Source of the DNA: Kutzneria sp.
Lineage (GTDB): Bacteria; Actinomycetota; Actinomycetes; Mycobacteriales; Pseudonocardiaceae
Length of the DNA stretch: 46,460 nucleotides
NCBI GenBank assembly: GCA_019239965.1
Contig: JAFAZC010000025.1
Location: 1-46,460, forward strand
Direction: 5' to 3'
The notes under the pieces are model-generated. The model made no database searches. It was given only the letters and a program-made list of their open reading frames with translations, and was not told where the DNA came from. Shown in pieces: positions 26,773 through 35,742 of this stretch. The translations under genes and the position numbers were made by a program. How positions within the stretch are numbered: position 1 is the first letter of the stretch; the number at the start of each line of letters is the position of its first letter.

Positions 26773-29018
26773 CGGGCGTCGTTCGGATCGTCCGGCTCAG
26801 GCGAGTCTTCCCTCGCTCCGCTCCTGCTGCCCTGCTGCCCCCGCGACGGCCACGTGCCGTTGGGTGCCGTCGCCGGGGTCCAACCCGGCGGGGCACCGTA
26901 GTTCGGTGGGCCTAGCGGAGTCGTCGGCACCGCACCGTTGGGAGCGGTGCCATAGGGAGCGGCACTGTATGGTCCGCTGCCGTTGGCACCCGGTGTCGGC
27001 TCCGTGTGCTGCGCCTGCGGCAGTTCGCCTCCGCCGTGAACCGTCGCGACCGGTGTCGGCTCAGGCTCCTCGGTTACCGGCGGCCACGGCTCGCCGCGTT
27101 CCTTGGCCAGCTCACCGGGAGTCTTGATCGGCGGCTTGTCCGAGGGCGGTCGGTTGCCGAAGTTGTTGAACTCGGTGATCCTCGGTCGCTTCTGCACCCT
27201 GGCGAAGATCCGCTCCAGCTCCTTCTGGTGCAGGGTCTCCTTTTCGACCAGTTCCAGTACGAGATCGTCGAGCACGTCACGGTAGGTGTTGAGCACCTGC
27301 CACGCCTCATCGTGCGCGGCCTCGATGAGCTTGCGCACCTCTTCGTCGATCTCGTGGGCGACTTCGAGGGAGTAGTCCGGGGCGTGGGACATCTGCCGAC
27401 CGAGGAAGGGCTCACCCTCCTGCTGCCCGTACTTCACCGCACCAAGTCGTGCGCTCATGCCGTAGTCGGCGACCATAGCGCGAGCGATCTTGGTGGCCTG
27501 CTCGATGTCGTTGGAAGCACCGGTGGTCGGCTCGTGGAACACCAGTTCCTCGGCGGCCCTGCCGCCGAGGGCGAAGACCAGTCGAGCGATCATCTCGGAA
27601 CGGGTCATCAGGTCCCTGTCCTCTTCGGGAACGGACAGGGTGTGGCCGCCCGTGCGGCCCCTTGCCAGGATGGTGACCTTGTACACCGGGTCGATGTCCG
27701 GCATGGCCCACGCGGCGAGGGCGTGCCCCGCTTCGTGGTACGCGGTGATCTTCTTCTCCTTCTCGGAGATGATTCTGCTCTTGCGGGCCGGGCCGCCGAT
27801 CACCCTGTCGACCGACTCCTCGAGCGCGGCACCGGTGATGATCTGCCCGTCGTGGCGCGCGGTGAGCAGCGCGGCCTCGTTGATCACGTTGGCCAGGTCC
27901 GCCCCAGAGAAGCCGACGGTGCGCTTTGCCAACCCGTCGAGGTCCGCGTCGCTCGCCAGTGGCTTGCCCTTGGCGTGCACTCGCAGGATCGCTTTGCGCC
28001 CACGGAGGTCCGGCGCGGACACCGGGATCTGCCGGTCGAAGCGGCCGGGGCGCAACAGCGCGGGATCCAGGATGTCGGGACGGTTCGTCGCCGCGATCAG
28101 GATGATCCCGCCACGCGAGTCGAAGCCGTCCATCTCGACGAGCAGCTGATTGAGGGTCTGTTCGCGTTCGTCGTGGCCACCGCCGAGACCGGCGCCGCGG
28201 TGCCGGCCGACAGCGTCGATCTCGTCGACGAAGATGATGCACGGGGCGTTCTGCTTGGCCTGCTCGAAGAGATCACGGACGCGAGAGGCGCCGACACCGA
28301 CGAACATCTCGACGAAGTCGGAGCCGGAGATCGAGTAGAACGGCACCGCGGCCTCGCCGGCAACGGCCCGTGCCAGCAGCGTCTTGCCGGTTCCTGGCGG
28401 TCCGTACAGCAGCACACCCTTGGGAATCTTGGCGCCGAGTGCCTGATAACGACCGGGGTTCTGCAGGAAGTCCTTGATTTCCTGCAACTCCTCCACTGCC
28501 TCGTCCGCACCGGCGACGTCGCCAAAGGTGGTCTTGGGCATGTCCTTGGACAGCTGCTTGGCCCTGGACTTGCCGAAGTTCAACACCCGGTTGCCGCCGC
28601 CCTGGACGTTGTTCATCATCCACATCAGGGCGAGCAACAGCAGTCCGATCGGCACCAGGATGATCAGCATCTGGACCAGGGCCGACTCGGTGGTGACCGT
28701 CACATCGTACTTGCCGACCTTGTTGGCCGGGTCCTGCAGCATTTTGAAGATCGCGTCCTCGGACTGGTTACCGGGGAAGTACGCAAGGATCTTGTCGTGC
28801 CCATCGACCGGGTTGTTCAGATCGAGACGGAGCCGCTGCTCCTTGTCGTCGAGCAGGGCCGCCTTGACATTGCCCCGCTGTATCTGCTCGATTGCCTGCG
28901 ACGTCTGCACGGTGTAGTACCCGCGTGTCGTGTCGGTGAGCAGGTTCCACGCGGAGATCACAAGTACCCCCGCCACAATCCACATCAACGGATGGCGGAG
29001 AACACGCTTACGGTCCAT
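26769..29018 (-). CDS. ftsH: FtsH, membrane-bound AAA zinc metalloprotease
   Basis: A 749-residue ATP-dependent protease. Two membrane helices (about 10-28 and 112-132) frame an extracytoplasmic domain. The AAA domain has Walker A GPPGTGKT (about 206), Walker [12 protein letters not shown] and the second region of homology [20 protein letters not shown]. The M41 protease site is [11 protein letters not shown] (HExxH) with a later Asp. A 130-residue Pro/Gly/Ala-rich tail ([20 protein letters not shown]) is longer than in E. coli and typical of actinobacteria. The start is ATG 29018. It heads the folate cluster and is read toward it. Confidence 0.98.
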   Translation of the reverse strand: MDRKRVLRHPLMWIVAGVLVISAWNLLTDTTRGYYTVQTSQAIEQIQRGNVKAALLDDKEQRLRLDLNNPVDGHDKILAYFPGNQSEDAIFKMLQDPANKVGKYDVTVTTESALVQMLIILVPIGLLLLALMWMMNNVQGGGNRVLNFGKSRAKQLSKDMPKTTFGDVAGADEAVEELQEIKDFLQNPGRYQALGAKIPKGVLLYGPPGTGKTLLARAVAGEAAVPFYSISGSDFVEMFVGVGASRVRDLFEQAKQNAPCIIFVDEIDAVGRHRGAGLGGGHDEREQTLNQLLVEMDGFDSRGGIILIAATNRPDILDPALLRPGRFDRQIPVSAPDLRGRKAILRVHAKGKPLASDADLDGLAKRTVGFSGADLANVINEAALLTARHDGQIITGAALEESVDRVIGGPARKSRIISEKEKKITAYHEAGHALAAWAMPDIDPVYKVTILARGRTGGHTLSVPEEDRDLMTRSEMIARLVFALGGRAAEELVFHEPTTGASNDIEQATKIARAMVADYGMSARLGAVKYGQQEGEPFLGRQMSHAPDYSLEVAHEIDEEVRKLIEAAHDEAWQVLNTYRDVLDDLVLELVEKETLHQKELERIFARVQKRPRITEFNNFGNRPPSDKPPIKTPGELAKERGEPWPPVTEEPEPTPVATVHGGGELPQAQHTEPTPGANGSGPYSAAPYGTAPNGAVPTTPLGPPNYGAPPGWTPATAPNGTWPSRGQQGSRSGAREDSPEPDDPNDAR

Positions 29019-29250
29019 GCACCTACGGCCGTCGGGCGGCCTCGACCCTCCCTGACTTGCACATCGGGCGGTGGGCACACCACCCGAGGACGGGACACCC
29101 CGGTTCCCCTAGCGTACCGCCCGAGACGGACTGCTCGTCACGGGAACTTGACAGGCGCCTCCGACCCTTCCTTCAGCGCCCAACGGACGGGACCCCACTG
29201 ATGTTCCCCACTCGGCGGCCGTGCTCCGGCGGTGCCGCGGCACCGCCCGG

Positions 29251-29805
29251 TCAATTCGAGTAGACCGCCGGTTCGAGGGTCCCGATGTAGGGCAGGTCGC
29301 GGTATCGCTCCGCGTAGTCGAGCCCGTAGCCGACCACGAACTCGTTGGGAATGTCGAAGCCGACGTAGCGGACCGGCACCTCGACCTTGACCGCGTCCGG
29401 CTTGCGGAGCAGCGCACACACCTGCAGCGAGGCCGGCGCGCGTGAAGCGAGGTTCTTGAGCAGCCAGGACAGGGTGAGCCCCGAGTCGATGACGTCCTCG
29501 ATGATCAGCACATCCCGCCCGGCGATGTCCCGGTCCAGGTCCTTCAGGATGCGCACCACCCCCGACGAGGAGGTTGCCGACCCGTAGGAGCTCACTGCCA
29601 TGAACTCCAGTTGAACCGGCATCGGCAGTGCCCTCGCCATGTCGGTCATGAACATCACCGCGCCCTTGAGCACGCCGACGAGCAACAGGTCCGAACCGTC
29701 GCGGCCAGCCGAATAGTCAGCGGCGATCTGCTTGGCGAGTTCGTTGATCTTGTCACTGATCTGCTTCTCGGTGATGAGCACGGAGGCGATGTCGCCCTCG
29801 TACAC
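29251..29805 (-). CDS. hpt: Hypoxanthine phosphoribosyltransferase
   Basis: A 184-residue purine-salvage enzyme using PRPP to make IMP or GMP. The PRPP loop [18 protein letters not shown], the flexible-loop region [20 protein letters not shown] and the purine-binding [19 protein letters not shown] are intact. A GTG start is used; GGGGGAA lies upstream. It follows tilS after 59 bp in the usual tilS-hpt-ftsH order. The 230-bp gap before ftsH holds no gene. Confidence 0.96.
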   Translation of the reverse strand: MYEGDIASVLITEKQISDKINELAKQIAADYSAGRDGSDLLLVGVLKGAVMFMTDMARALPMPVQLEFMAVSSYGSATSSSGVVRILKDLDRDIAGRDVLIIEDVIDSGLTLSWLLKNLASRAPASLQVCALLRKPDAVKVEVPVRYVGFDIPNEFVVGYGLDYAERYRDLPYIGTLEPAVYSN

Positions 29806-29864
29806 AGGCAGTTCCCCCTTGCGGTGCCGGTAGATACCAGTCCGACCGAAAGCGGGCGGTGCCG

Positions 29865-30902
29865 CTACCGCCAGTCTTCTTGGTATGTCGGCCGTCCCGG
29901 TTCGGCTTGGTCGAGGAGTAGCCTGCCATGCTCGCGTCGCGCCACCAAGCCGCCCCTGAGGAGGACACCACCCTGACCGCGCCAGTCACCCACCAGGTCG
30001 TCGATCCTGCGCAACTGGGCGTCGGTGACGTTGGCCACACCAGATTCGAGGAGCCACTGACGCACCGCCCGCCTGCGCACCGCCGCGGCGACACCGGCAA
30101 GCGCACATGCGTCGACGCTCCCCTCCCGCCAAGGAGGGCCCTGGTCTTCGCGGGCGCGATCCAGCAGGTGCTTGGCGAACTCGTCCAACGCCTCGCAGTC
30201 CTCACGCAGCTGCGCCGCGGTGCGAGCGAGCGCGGCGGCAACCCCGCCCTGCAGGACGTCCTCCAGCAGCGGCAGCACTTCATGCCGCAGTCGAACCCGA
30301 GTGAAAGCCGGGTCGATGTTGTGCGGATCCCGCCATGTGTCCAGTCCGAGCGCGGCGCAGGCCTGTTCGGTGGTGACTCGCGTGAGACCGAGCAGTGGGC
30401 GCCCCCATGGTGGATTCAGCGGTCGCATACCGGCGATCGACCGGGGCCCGGAGCCGCGGCCGAGACCAAGCAGGACGGTTTCGGCCTGGTCATCGAGGGT
30501 GTGACCGAGTAGGACAAGCGCACCCTGCGTCGGCATGGATCGGCTGAGCGCGGTGTATCGTGCGCGCCGTGCCGCCGCCTCGGGGCCGCCTGGGCCGTCG
30601 ACTCTGACTGGGAGGACCCGCACCTCGTCGAATCCGATGCCGTCGAGTTGGGCGGCCGCCCGCGCCGCCACCTCGGCGGACCCGGACTGCAAGCCATGGT
30701 CGACCACCAGTCCGCGGACACGAAGGCCGAGCCGGCGCGTCACGTGCCGCGCACCCGCGGCCAACGCCAGGGAGTCGGCCCCGCCCGACACGCCGACGCC
30801 GATGACGCCGCTGGTCAGCTGCCCTGCGTCTCGTGCGGCGGACAACAGGCGCTTGACGGCTGAACGAACCGCGGACACCGCTTGATCAGGCTGCGTCACC
30901 AT
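29865..30902 (-). CDS. tilS: tRNA(Ile)-lysidine synthetase (TilS)
   Basis: A 345-residue enzyme that modifies C34 of the AUA-decoding tRNA-Ile. The PP-loop [13 protein letters not shown] lies at residues 35-47; other conserved parts are [42 protein letters not shown] and [20 protein letters not shown]. The C-terminal portion is short. The start is ATG 30902 or the GTG that follows directly. It belongs to the tilS-hpt-ftsH series, and a 160-bp gap separates it from the metalloprotease gene. Confidence 0.95.
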   Translation of the reverse strand: MVTQPDQAVSAVRSAVKRLLSAARDAGQLTSGVIGVGVSGGADSLALAAGARHVTRRLGLRVRGLVVDHGLQSGSAEVAARAAAQLDGIGFDEVRVLPVRVDGPGGPEAAARRARYTALSRSMPTQGALVLLGHTLDDQAETVLLGLGRGSGPRSIAGMRPLNPPWGRPLLGLTRVTTEQACAALGLDTWRDPHNIDPAFTRVRLRHEVLPLLEDVLQGGVAAALARTAAQLREDCEALDEFAKHLLDRAREDQGPPWREGSVDACALAGVAAAVRRRAVRQWLLESGVANVTDAQLRRIDDLVGDWRGQGGVLLRGGLVARREHGRLLLDQAEPGRPTYQEDWR

Positions 30903-31062
30903 GCGGGCCTTTGTAGTGTGTGCCGAGTGTGTGAAGCCCCCTCCCATCCCAGGGGGGCGACCCCGTCTCCAGTCTATCGGCGGTCGGCTGCGGGCAACGC
31001 GGACCGAGTGGTGGTTGTGGACAGTTCGACTGCCTGTGGACAAACGGTTGCGCAGGCCGTTC

Positions 31063-32166
31063 TCATGGGAGGACGCGGCGCAGCCAGGCGCCCGGATCGG
31101 CGATTTCGGCGCGGGACGGAAGTGTGTCCGGCGCGGTCCACACCACGTTGAAGCCAGCCATGCCGACAGCGTCAACGACATGTCGGGTAAATGCCGACCC
31201 CACCGCGTACTGCCGGATTTTCGCCTCGACCCCGAGTGCCGTGCGCAGTATCCGATCCAGCAGGCCGCCGCCCCTCCGCCGAACCGTGAACTTGCTGCGC
31301 AGGGTCGTGACCGAAGGCACCACGGCCGGACCGACGGCGTCCATCACGTGATCGGCATGCCCTTCCAGCAGGGTAGACAGCGCGATCAGCCGATCGAGCA
31401 CGGCCCGCTGTTCCGGCGACTGGATCAGTTCGATCAGGCCTACCCCAGGGTCAGGAGGGCTGCCCGACCTGGACCGCAGCTTGGCGGCACGGACCATCTC
31501 GGGAATGCGGCCGGCCACCCTGATCGCTGTCTCGTCCGCGAGCGACATCAGCTGCCCCACCTGATCGGCGAAGTAATCGCGCAGCCACGGCACAGCGGTG
31601 AACTGGAGCCGATGAGTGACCTCATGCAGGCAGACCCACAGGCTGAAGTCGGCGGACGGCACGTCCATCGCCCGCCGGGCGCCGACGATGTTGGGTGCCA
31701 CCAGGAGCAGCCGCCCGGAGCCGCCGAATGGATCGTACTGGCCCAGTACCCGGGTACTCAGGAACGCCAGCACCATGCCGGCCTGCATACCGGTTGTCCC
31801 GGCCATCATCACGCCAAGAGGCCCAGGAGGGTTCGCCGAAAGTGCGCCCTCGGTGAGCGTGGCCAGTCCGTCGCAGGCGTTCCTGACCCAGCCGTGGCGG
31901 TCGACGACCTGCCCCTCGCGCAATGGCAGGCCGTCACCGAGCATGGTGAGCTCGCGGACGTGCCGCTCCGCTCTCACCGACAACCCCCGCAATTCGCGGA
32001 CCGCCGCTTCCGCCTCCGACTTGGGAACAGTCGGCCCCGAGCGGATCAGGCGTTGAGCGGTCGACGCCGCGATTCCCCAGTCGATCGGCGACGGTGTGCC
32101 ACCAGACGGCAGTGCACCCGCAGCGTTTCCCGCATTCACCACAATGACGCTACCGCCGTTTCTCAC
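31063..32166 (-). CDS. Zinc-dependent metalloprotease, DUF2342-like
   Basis: A 367-residue protein. The central LWVCLHEVTHRLQF gives the HExxH zinc motif (HEVTH), and EGHADHVMDAVG supplies likely further metal ligands. It also has the family's START-like N-terminus (PIDWGIAASTAQRLIRSGPT) and GQYDPF near residue 150. Proteins of this type consistently precede tilS in actinobacteria and are often annotated as F420-biosynthesis-associated or zinc-dependent metalloproteases; their substrate is unknown. The GTG start is 12 bp after the dacB stop, so they are cotranscribed. Confidence 0.88.
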   Translation of the reverse strand: MRNGGSVIVVNAGNAAGALPSGGTPSPIDWGIAASTAQRLIRSGPTVPKSEAEAAVRELRGLSVRAERHVRELTMLGDGLPLREGQVVDRHGWVRNACDGLATLTEGALSANPPGPLGVMMAGTTGMQAGMVLAFLSTRVLGQYDPFGGSGRLLLVAPNIVGARRAMDVPSADFSLWVCLHEVTHRLQFTAVPWLRDYFADQVGQLMSLADETAIRVAGRIPEMVRAAKLRSRSGSPPDPGVGLIELIQSPEQRAVLDRLIALSTLLEGHADHVMDAVGPAVVPSVTTLRSKFTVRRRGGGLLDRILRTALGVEAKIRQYAVGSAFTRHVVDAVGMAGFNVVWTAPDTLPSRAEIADPGAWLRRVLP

Positions 32167-32178
32167 CCACAGACAGGC

Positions 32179-34011
32179 TCAGTGACATCCGCACCCACTC
32201 AGCGAAGCGGCGACCGCGTCCAGTGCCGATCGGCCGGTGTTGGTGTCAGAACCATTGGACATCAACGCGAACACCAACACATGATTGTCCGCGTCCAGCA
32301 CGACACCGGCCAGGGTGTTGACTCCGGACAAGGTCCCCGTCTTGGCGCGGACCATACCCCTCCCCAACGAGGAGCTGCCGTCCCTGTAACGGTCCGACAG
32401 CGTGCCGCTGCCGCCTGCCACCGGCAGGCCGTTGAGCAGCGGGCGCAGCTTGGCCGTTCGTGGGTCGTCGCCACCTGGCTTTGCCGCGACGGCAAGTATC
32501 GAACTGAGCAGCTTAGCGGTCACTCTGTCTGAAGTGGACAGCCCACTGCCGTCGACCATGGTGACGCCGGTGAGATCGAAGTTGTTCCGCTGCAGGACGG
32601 CGAGCACGGCCTGGCTGCCCCCGGCGAATGTGGTCGGGGCACCCGTGGAATGGGCGACCTCCCTGCTGACCGCTTCGGCGAGCACGTTGTCGGAGATCAG
32701 CAGCAGATTGTCGACAAGATCTGCGAGCGGAGCCGAGGACACCGATCCGAGGACCTTCGCGCCTGTCGGAGCCGTTGTCGCGGCGACCTGCCCGGGGTCG
32801 GCGCCAAGCCGTTTCGCGAGCATCTTCGCCGCGTCGGCGGCTGGTGTCGCAGTCCGTGGCGGTTCGCTCTGGTCCGGGTCGTGTCGGCCGCCGTCGAGCA
32901 TCAACGGGCTGATCGGCGCCACGGATCCGCCGGCAACGTCACGGGGATCCCAGCCCGGTGCGAGCTGTTCGCCGGAGTATCTGCTCACGTCGAACAGGAC
33001 CTTGTGCACCGGGCCGCCGGCGGCCGCGCGAACCTGGGCGACCAGATCGTCAAGGTGCGGTGCGCCGGGATAGACCGATTCCTTGCCGACCGGCAGCGAG
33101 GAGAGGGTCGGGTCACCGCCGCCGACCATGATCACGGTGTCCGGTTCCGCGCCGGCGACCACGGTGGTCGTGAACCGGCTCTGTGGGTCGAGGCTGAGCA
33201 GTGCGGCGGCCGAGGCAAGCAGTTTGCCCGCCGAAGCGGGAGTGAGCGGTGTCGCGGAGTCGGCCTCCCACAGCGAGTGGCCGGTGGCGGGGTCGACGAC
33301 GCTGCCGGTGAGCCGGCCGAGGGCGGGTGCGCCGGCGGGACCCGCCAGTGCCGACCGGACACCGTCGGGTGTCGGCGCGGTGCCGCCTGTCGCTGGCCGC
33401 AGTTGAGGTGTCGGATCGCTGGTGGCCGGCGCCGCGGTCGTCGCGGCCGTTCCGAAGCCGACAAGTCGGGCGAGGCTCGTGCCGCCGAACGCGGCGCCGA
33501 GGCCGACGAGGCCCACCGCCAATGCCGCGATGACGACGCGCTGGCGCCCACCGCCGTGCGGTGCCGGCACCGCGACGTCGGGCGTCTCCTGCTCGGCGCC
33601 GATCGGCTCCCCGGTCGACTCGGTCGGCGGCTCCTGCCGCTGCGGCGGATAACGCCGGGGTTCGGCAGGCGAGGGGATTCGAAGCGTGGCGGGCTGGCCG
33701 GGAACCTGGGTCGTGGCAGGCTGGTTGGGAACCTGGCCCGGGTAAGCGGGGATCTGTACCGTCGGTGGATCCTGGCGGGCCCGTTCACTGTCGACCGGAA
33801 GCTTCATCGTGTCGTCGATGGACAGCCGGATCGTCAGCGGATCGGCCACATTCACCTGTTCGAGGGGTTCTGGCTCCGCCGTCGACGGGTTCGCGGCCAC
33901 GGTGTCGCCATCCATGACAGGCCACTCGGAAAGGTCGAGCTGACCTGCGTACTCAGGGTCCTCCGCGGATGGCGGCGGCCATCCCGCCGCTGGCTGGCCC
34001 GGTACGGACAC
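32179..34011 (-). CDS. dacB: D-alanyl-D-alanine carboxypeptidase/endopeptidase (PBP4, DacB type)
   Basis: A 610-residue S13 peptidase that trims peptidoglycan peptides. About 160 low-complexity, Pro-rich cytoplasmic residues precede one membrane helix (QRVVIAALAVGLVGLGAAF); the external catalytic domain carries SxxK in TPASAGKLLASAAA, SxN in LLLISDNVLAEAVSREVA and KTG in MVRAKTGTLSGVN. An SCGC-like tail ends GCGCH. GTG 34011 is chosen for GGAGGAGG upstream; a much longer open frame begins further upstream but lacks this site. It heads the dacB-protease-tilS-hpt series. Confidence 0.95.
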   Translation of the reverse strand: MSVPGQPAAGWPPPSAEDPEYAGQLDLSEWPVMDGDTVAANPSTAEPEPLEQVNVADPLTIRLSIDDTMKLPVDSERARQDPPTVQIPAYPGQVPNQPATTQVPGQPATLRIPSPAEPRRYPPQRQEPPTESTGEPIGAEQETPDVAVPAPHGGGRQRVVIAALAVGLVGLGAAFGGTSLARLVGFGTAATTAAPATSDPTPQLRPATGGTAPTPDGVRSALAGPAGAPALGRLTGSVVDPATGHSLWEADSATPLTPASAGKLLASAAALLSLDPQSRFTTTVVAGAEPDTVIMVGGGDPTLSSLPVGKESVYPGAPHLDDLVAQVRAAAGGPVHKVLFDVSRYSGEQLAPGWDPRDVAGGSVAPISPLMLDGGRHDPDQSEPPRTATPAADAAKMLAKRLGADPGQVAATTAPTGAKVLGSVSSAPLADLVDNLLLISDNVLAEAVSREVAHSTGAPTTFAGGSQAVLAVLQRNNFDLTGVTMVDGSGLSTSDRVTAKLLSSILAVAAKPGGDDPRTAKLRPLLNGLPVAGGSGTLSDRYRDGSSSLGRGMVRAKTGTLSGVNTLAGVVLDADNHVLVFALMSNGSDTNTGRSALDAVAASLSGCGCH

Positions 34012-34187
34012 GACGCCCTCCTCCAGGATCCGCGGCGAACACGGACCACACCCACGCTGCTCAGCAGCCCATTCGACACCGGTGTCACACGACTCGTGGT
34101 CCACACTAGTGCGGTGGCCCCAATGCCACGGACACCGTGTGCGGGCACGGCCGGAGGCACACACGACAGGCGAACGGACTAACGACA

Positions 34188-34706
34188 GTGGAATTCGACG
34201 TCACCATCGAGATCCCCAAGGGTGTGCGGAACAAGTACGAGATGGATCACGAGACGGGCCGGATCCGCCTCGACCGCACGCTGTTCACCGCGACGCAGTA
34301 CCCGGCGGACTACGGATTCGTCGACGACACACTCGGCGAGGACGGAGATCCGCTGGATGCGCTGGTGCTCGTGCAGGAGCCGACCTTCCCGGGCTGCCTG
34401 ATCAGGGCGAGAACGATCGGTATGTTCCGGATGACGGACGAGAAGGGCGGCGACGACAAACTGCTCTGTGTTCCCGCCGAGGATCCGCGCTCGGAGCATC
34501 TGCGTGACATCCACCATCTCAATGAGTTCCACAAGCTGGAGATCCAGCACTTCTTCGAGGTGTACAAGGAACTCGAACCCGGCAAGAGCGTGGACGGGGC
34601 GACCTGGGCCGGCCGCGCGGAGGCCGAAGCGGAGATCGAGCGTTCCTACCGCCGATACGCCGACGCGGTGGCCAGCGGGCAGCAGGCGCCCTTCGTTCGG
34701 CGCTGA
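34188..34706 (+). CDS. ppa: Inorganic pyrophosphatase (family I)
   Basis: A 172-residue soluble PPase. The core begins [39 protein letters not shown] contains the metal-binding signature D-x-D-P-x-D, with [10 protein letters not shown] after it. The actinobacterial C-terminus [20 protein letters not shown] is present. GTG 34188 is used. It is divergent from dacB, and about 175 bp lies between the two starts. Confidence 0.97.
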   Translation: MEFDVTIEIPKGVRNKYEMDHETGRIRLDRTLFTATQYPADYGFVDDTLGEDGDPLDALVLVQEPTFPGCLIRARTIGMFRMTDEKGGDDKLLCVPAEDPRSEHLRDIHHLNEFHKLEIQHFFEVYKELEPGKSVDGATWAGRAEAEAEIERSYRRYADAVASGQQAPFVRR

Positions 34707-34734
34707 CTCCGGGCGCACCTGGCGTACTGGTCAG

Positions 34735-34740
34735 TAATAT
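34735..34740 (+). promoter_or_regulatory. Leaderless -10 element of the DUF4442-type gene
   Basis: TAATAT is a near-perfect -10, with 6 nt (AGGTTC) between it and the GTG start at 34747. No Shine-Dalgarno exists, so transcription and translation probably begin at the same base. Confidence 0.6.
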
Positions 34741-34746
34741 AGGTTC

Positions 34747-35241
34747 GTGGGTATCGACTACACGCTCATCGGCGAAGGCATGAAGCAGATCGTGCCGTGG
34801 ATCCGTGCCAGCAACCTCGAGTTCGAGCGAATCGACGAGACGGGCGCGGTCGTCTTCCTACCTGACACCGAGGACACGCGCAACCATGTGGGTGGCCCCC
34901 ATGCCGCGATGATCTTCGGCGTCGCGGAGACGGCCGCGGGAGCCGTGGTGATGGCCAACTTCGCCGAACTGCTCGGGCGGGCCACAGCACTCGTCGTCAG
35001 TGCCGAGATCCGATATCGCCGGGTCGCCAGGGGTGACCTGCGGGCCACTGCAGTGCTGACAAGGCCCGCCGACGAAGTCCGCGCCGAACTGGCCGATGGC
35101 CGACGCCCTGAGTTCCCAGTGCGGGTGACGGTGACCTCCGCCGACGACACCACCGTCGCGGAGGTCACCGTCGTCTGGACGCTGAACCCGGACCGCCGGT
35201 CCGGTGCGGCCGCGTCCGGTCCGGCGAAGCGGCCGCACTAG
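34747..35241 (+). CDS. Hot-dog fold DUF4442-type protein
   Basis: A 164-residue protein with one hot-dog domain: NHVGGPHAAMIFGVAETAAG is the N-terminal part with the central helix, followed by VVMANFAELLGRATALVVSA and IRYRRVARGDLRATAVLTRP. The pattern matches DUF4442, a family related to PaaI-type thioesterases, but I cannot assign catalytic residues. The leaderless GTG start lies 40 bp after ppa. Its TAG stop shares the bases CTAG (35238-35241) with the stop of the convergent L11-like gene. Confidence 0.82.
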   Translation: MGIDYTLIGEGMKQIVPWIRASNLEFERIDETGAVVFLPDTEDTRNHVGGPHAAMIFGVAETAAGAVVMANFAELLGRATALVVSAEIRYRRVARGDLRATAVLTRPADEVRAELADGRRPEFPVRVTVTSADDTTVAEVTVVWTLNPDRRSGAAASGPAKRPH

Positions 35242-35657
35242 TCGGTCCGTACCCCCATTGACCTCGCTGTGCCGGCGACAGTCCGCATTGCCGCCGCCAC
35301 GTCGGTGGTGTTCATGTCCGGTAGCTTGCGCTCCGCGATCGACCGCAGCTGCGCCTGGGTCAGACGCCCGGCCTCGAGGTGTCCTGGACGTGCCGAGCCC
35401 TTGCCGCCGAGGGCCTTGCGGATCAGGAACGCGGTCGGTGGAGTCTTCAACCGCAGATGGAAGGACCGGTCCTCGTTGACGGTCACCACAACTGGCACGA
35501 TGTCGCCGCGCTGAGCGGCCGTCGACTCGTCGTAGCCGCGCTTGACCTCGCGCAGGTTCACGCCGGTCTGACCGAGCATCTTTCCGAGCTCGGCGATGGA
35601 GGCGTCACCGGCGGACAGCTCCATGGTGACCTGGAACAACTTCTTCTTCGGTGGCAT
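35238..35657 (-). CDS. Ribosomal protein L11 paralogue
   Basis: A 139-residue protein clearly of the L11 family: GKMLGQTGVNLREVKRGYDE, DIVPVVVTVNEDRSFHLRLK, TPPTAFLIRKALG and an end AAMRTVAGTARSMGVRTD. It stands alone; the ribosomal L11 is normally next to rplA and nusG, which are not here. The N-terminal segment that normally reads PSPPVGPALGQ is IAELGKMLGQ, with no proline and one residue shorter. Those prolines contact thiopeptide antibiotics and 23S rRNA helices of the GTPase centre. The N-terminus PPKKKLFQ is basic. It may be a stress or resistance variant. ATG 35657 fits the family start, though the ribosome site is weak. Confidence 0.9.
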   Translation of the reverse strand: MPPKKKLFQVTMELSAGDASIAELGKMLGQTGVNLREVKRGYDESTAAQRGDIVPVVVTVNEDRSFHLRLKTPPTAFLIRKALGGKGSARPGHLEAGRLTQAQLRSIAERKLPDMNTTDVAAAMRTVAGTARSMGVRTD

Positions 35658-35742
35658 GCCGGCGACGCTAAAGTCTGCCGTTACGTCACCCTCAAGTCGA
35701 TTGTGCGGCAAACGTCGCGAAACATGACCCCCGCGACCAGCA

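Noticed and set aside
27006-29201. Plus-strand open frame of about 730 codons
   Set aside because: It is the complement of ftsH and has no recognisable domain.
32650-34182. Plus-strand open frame of about 510 codons
   Set aside because: It is antisense to dacB.
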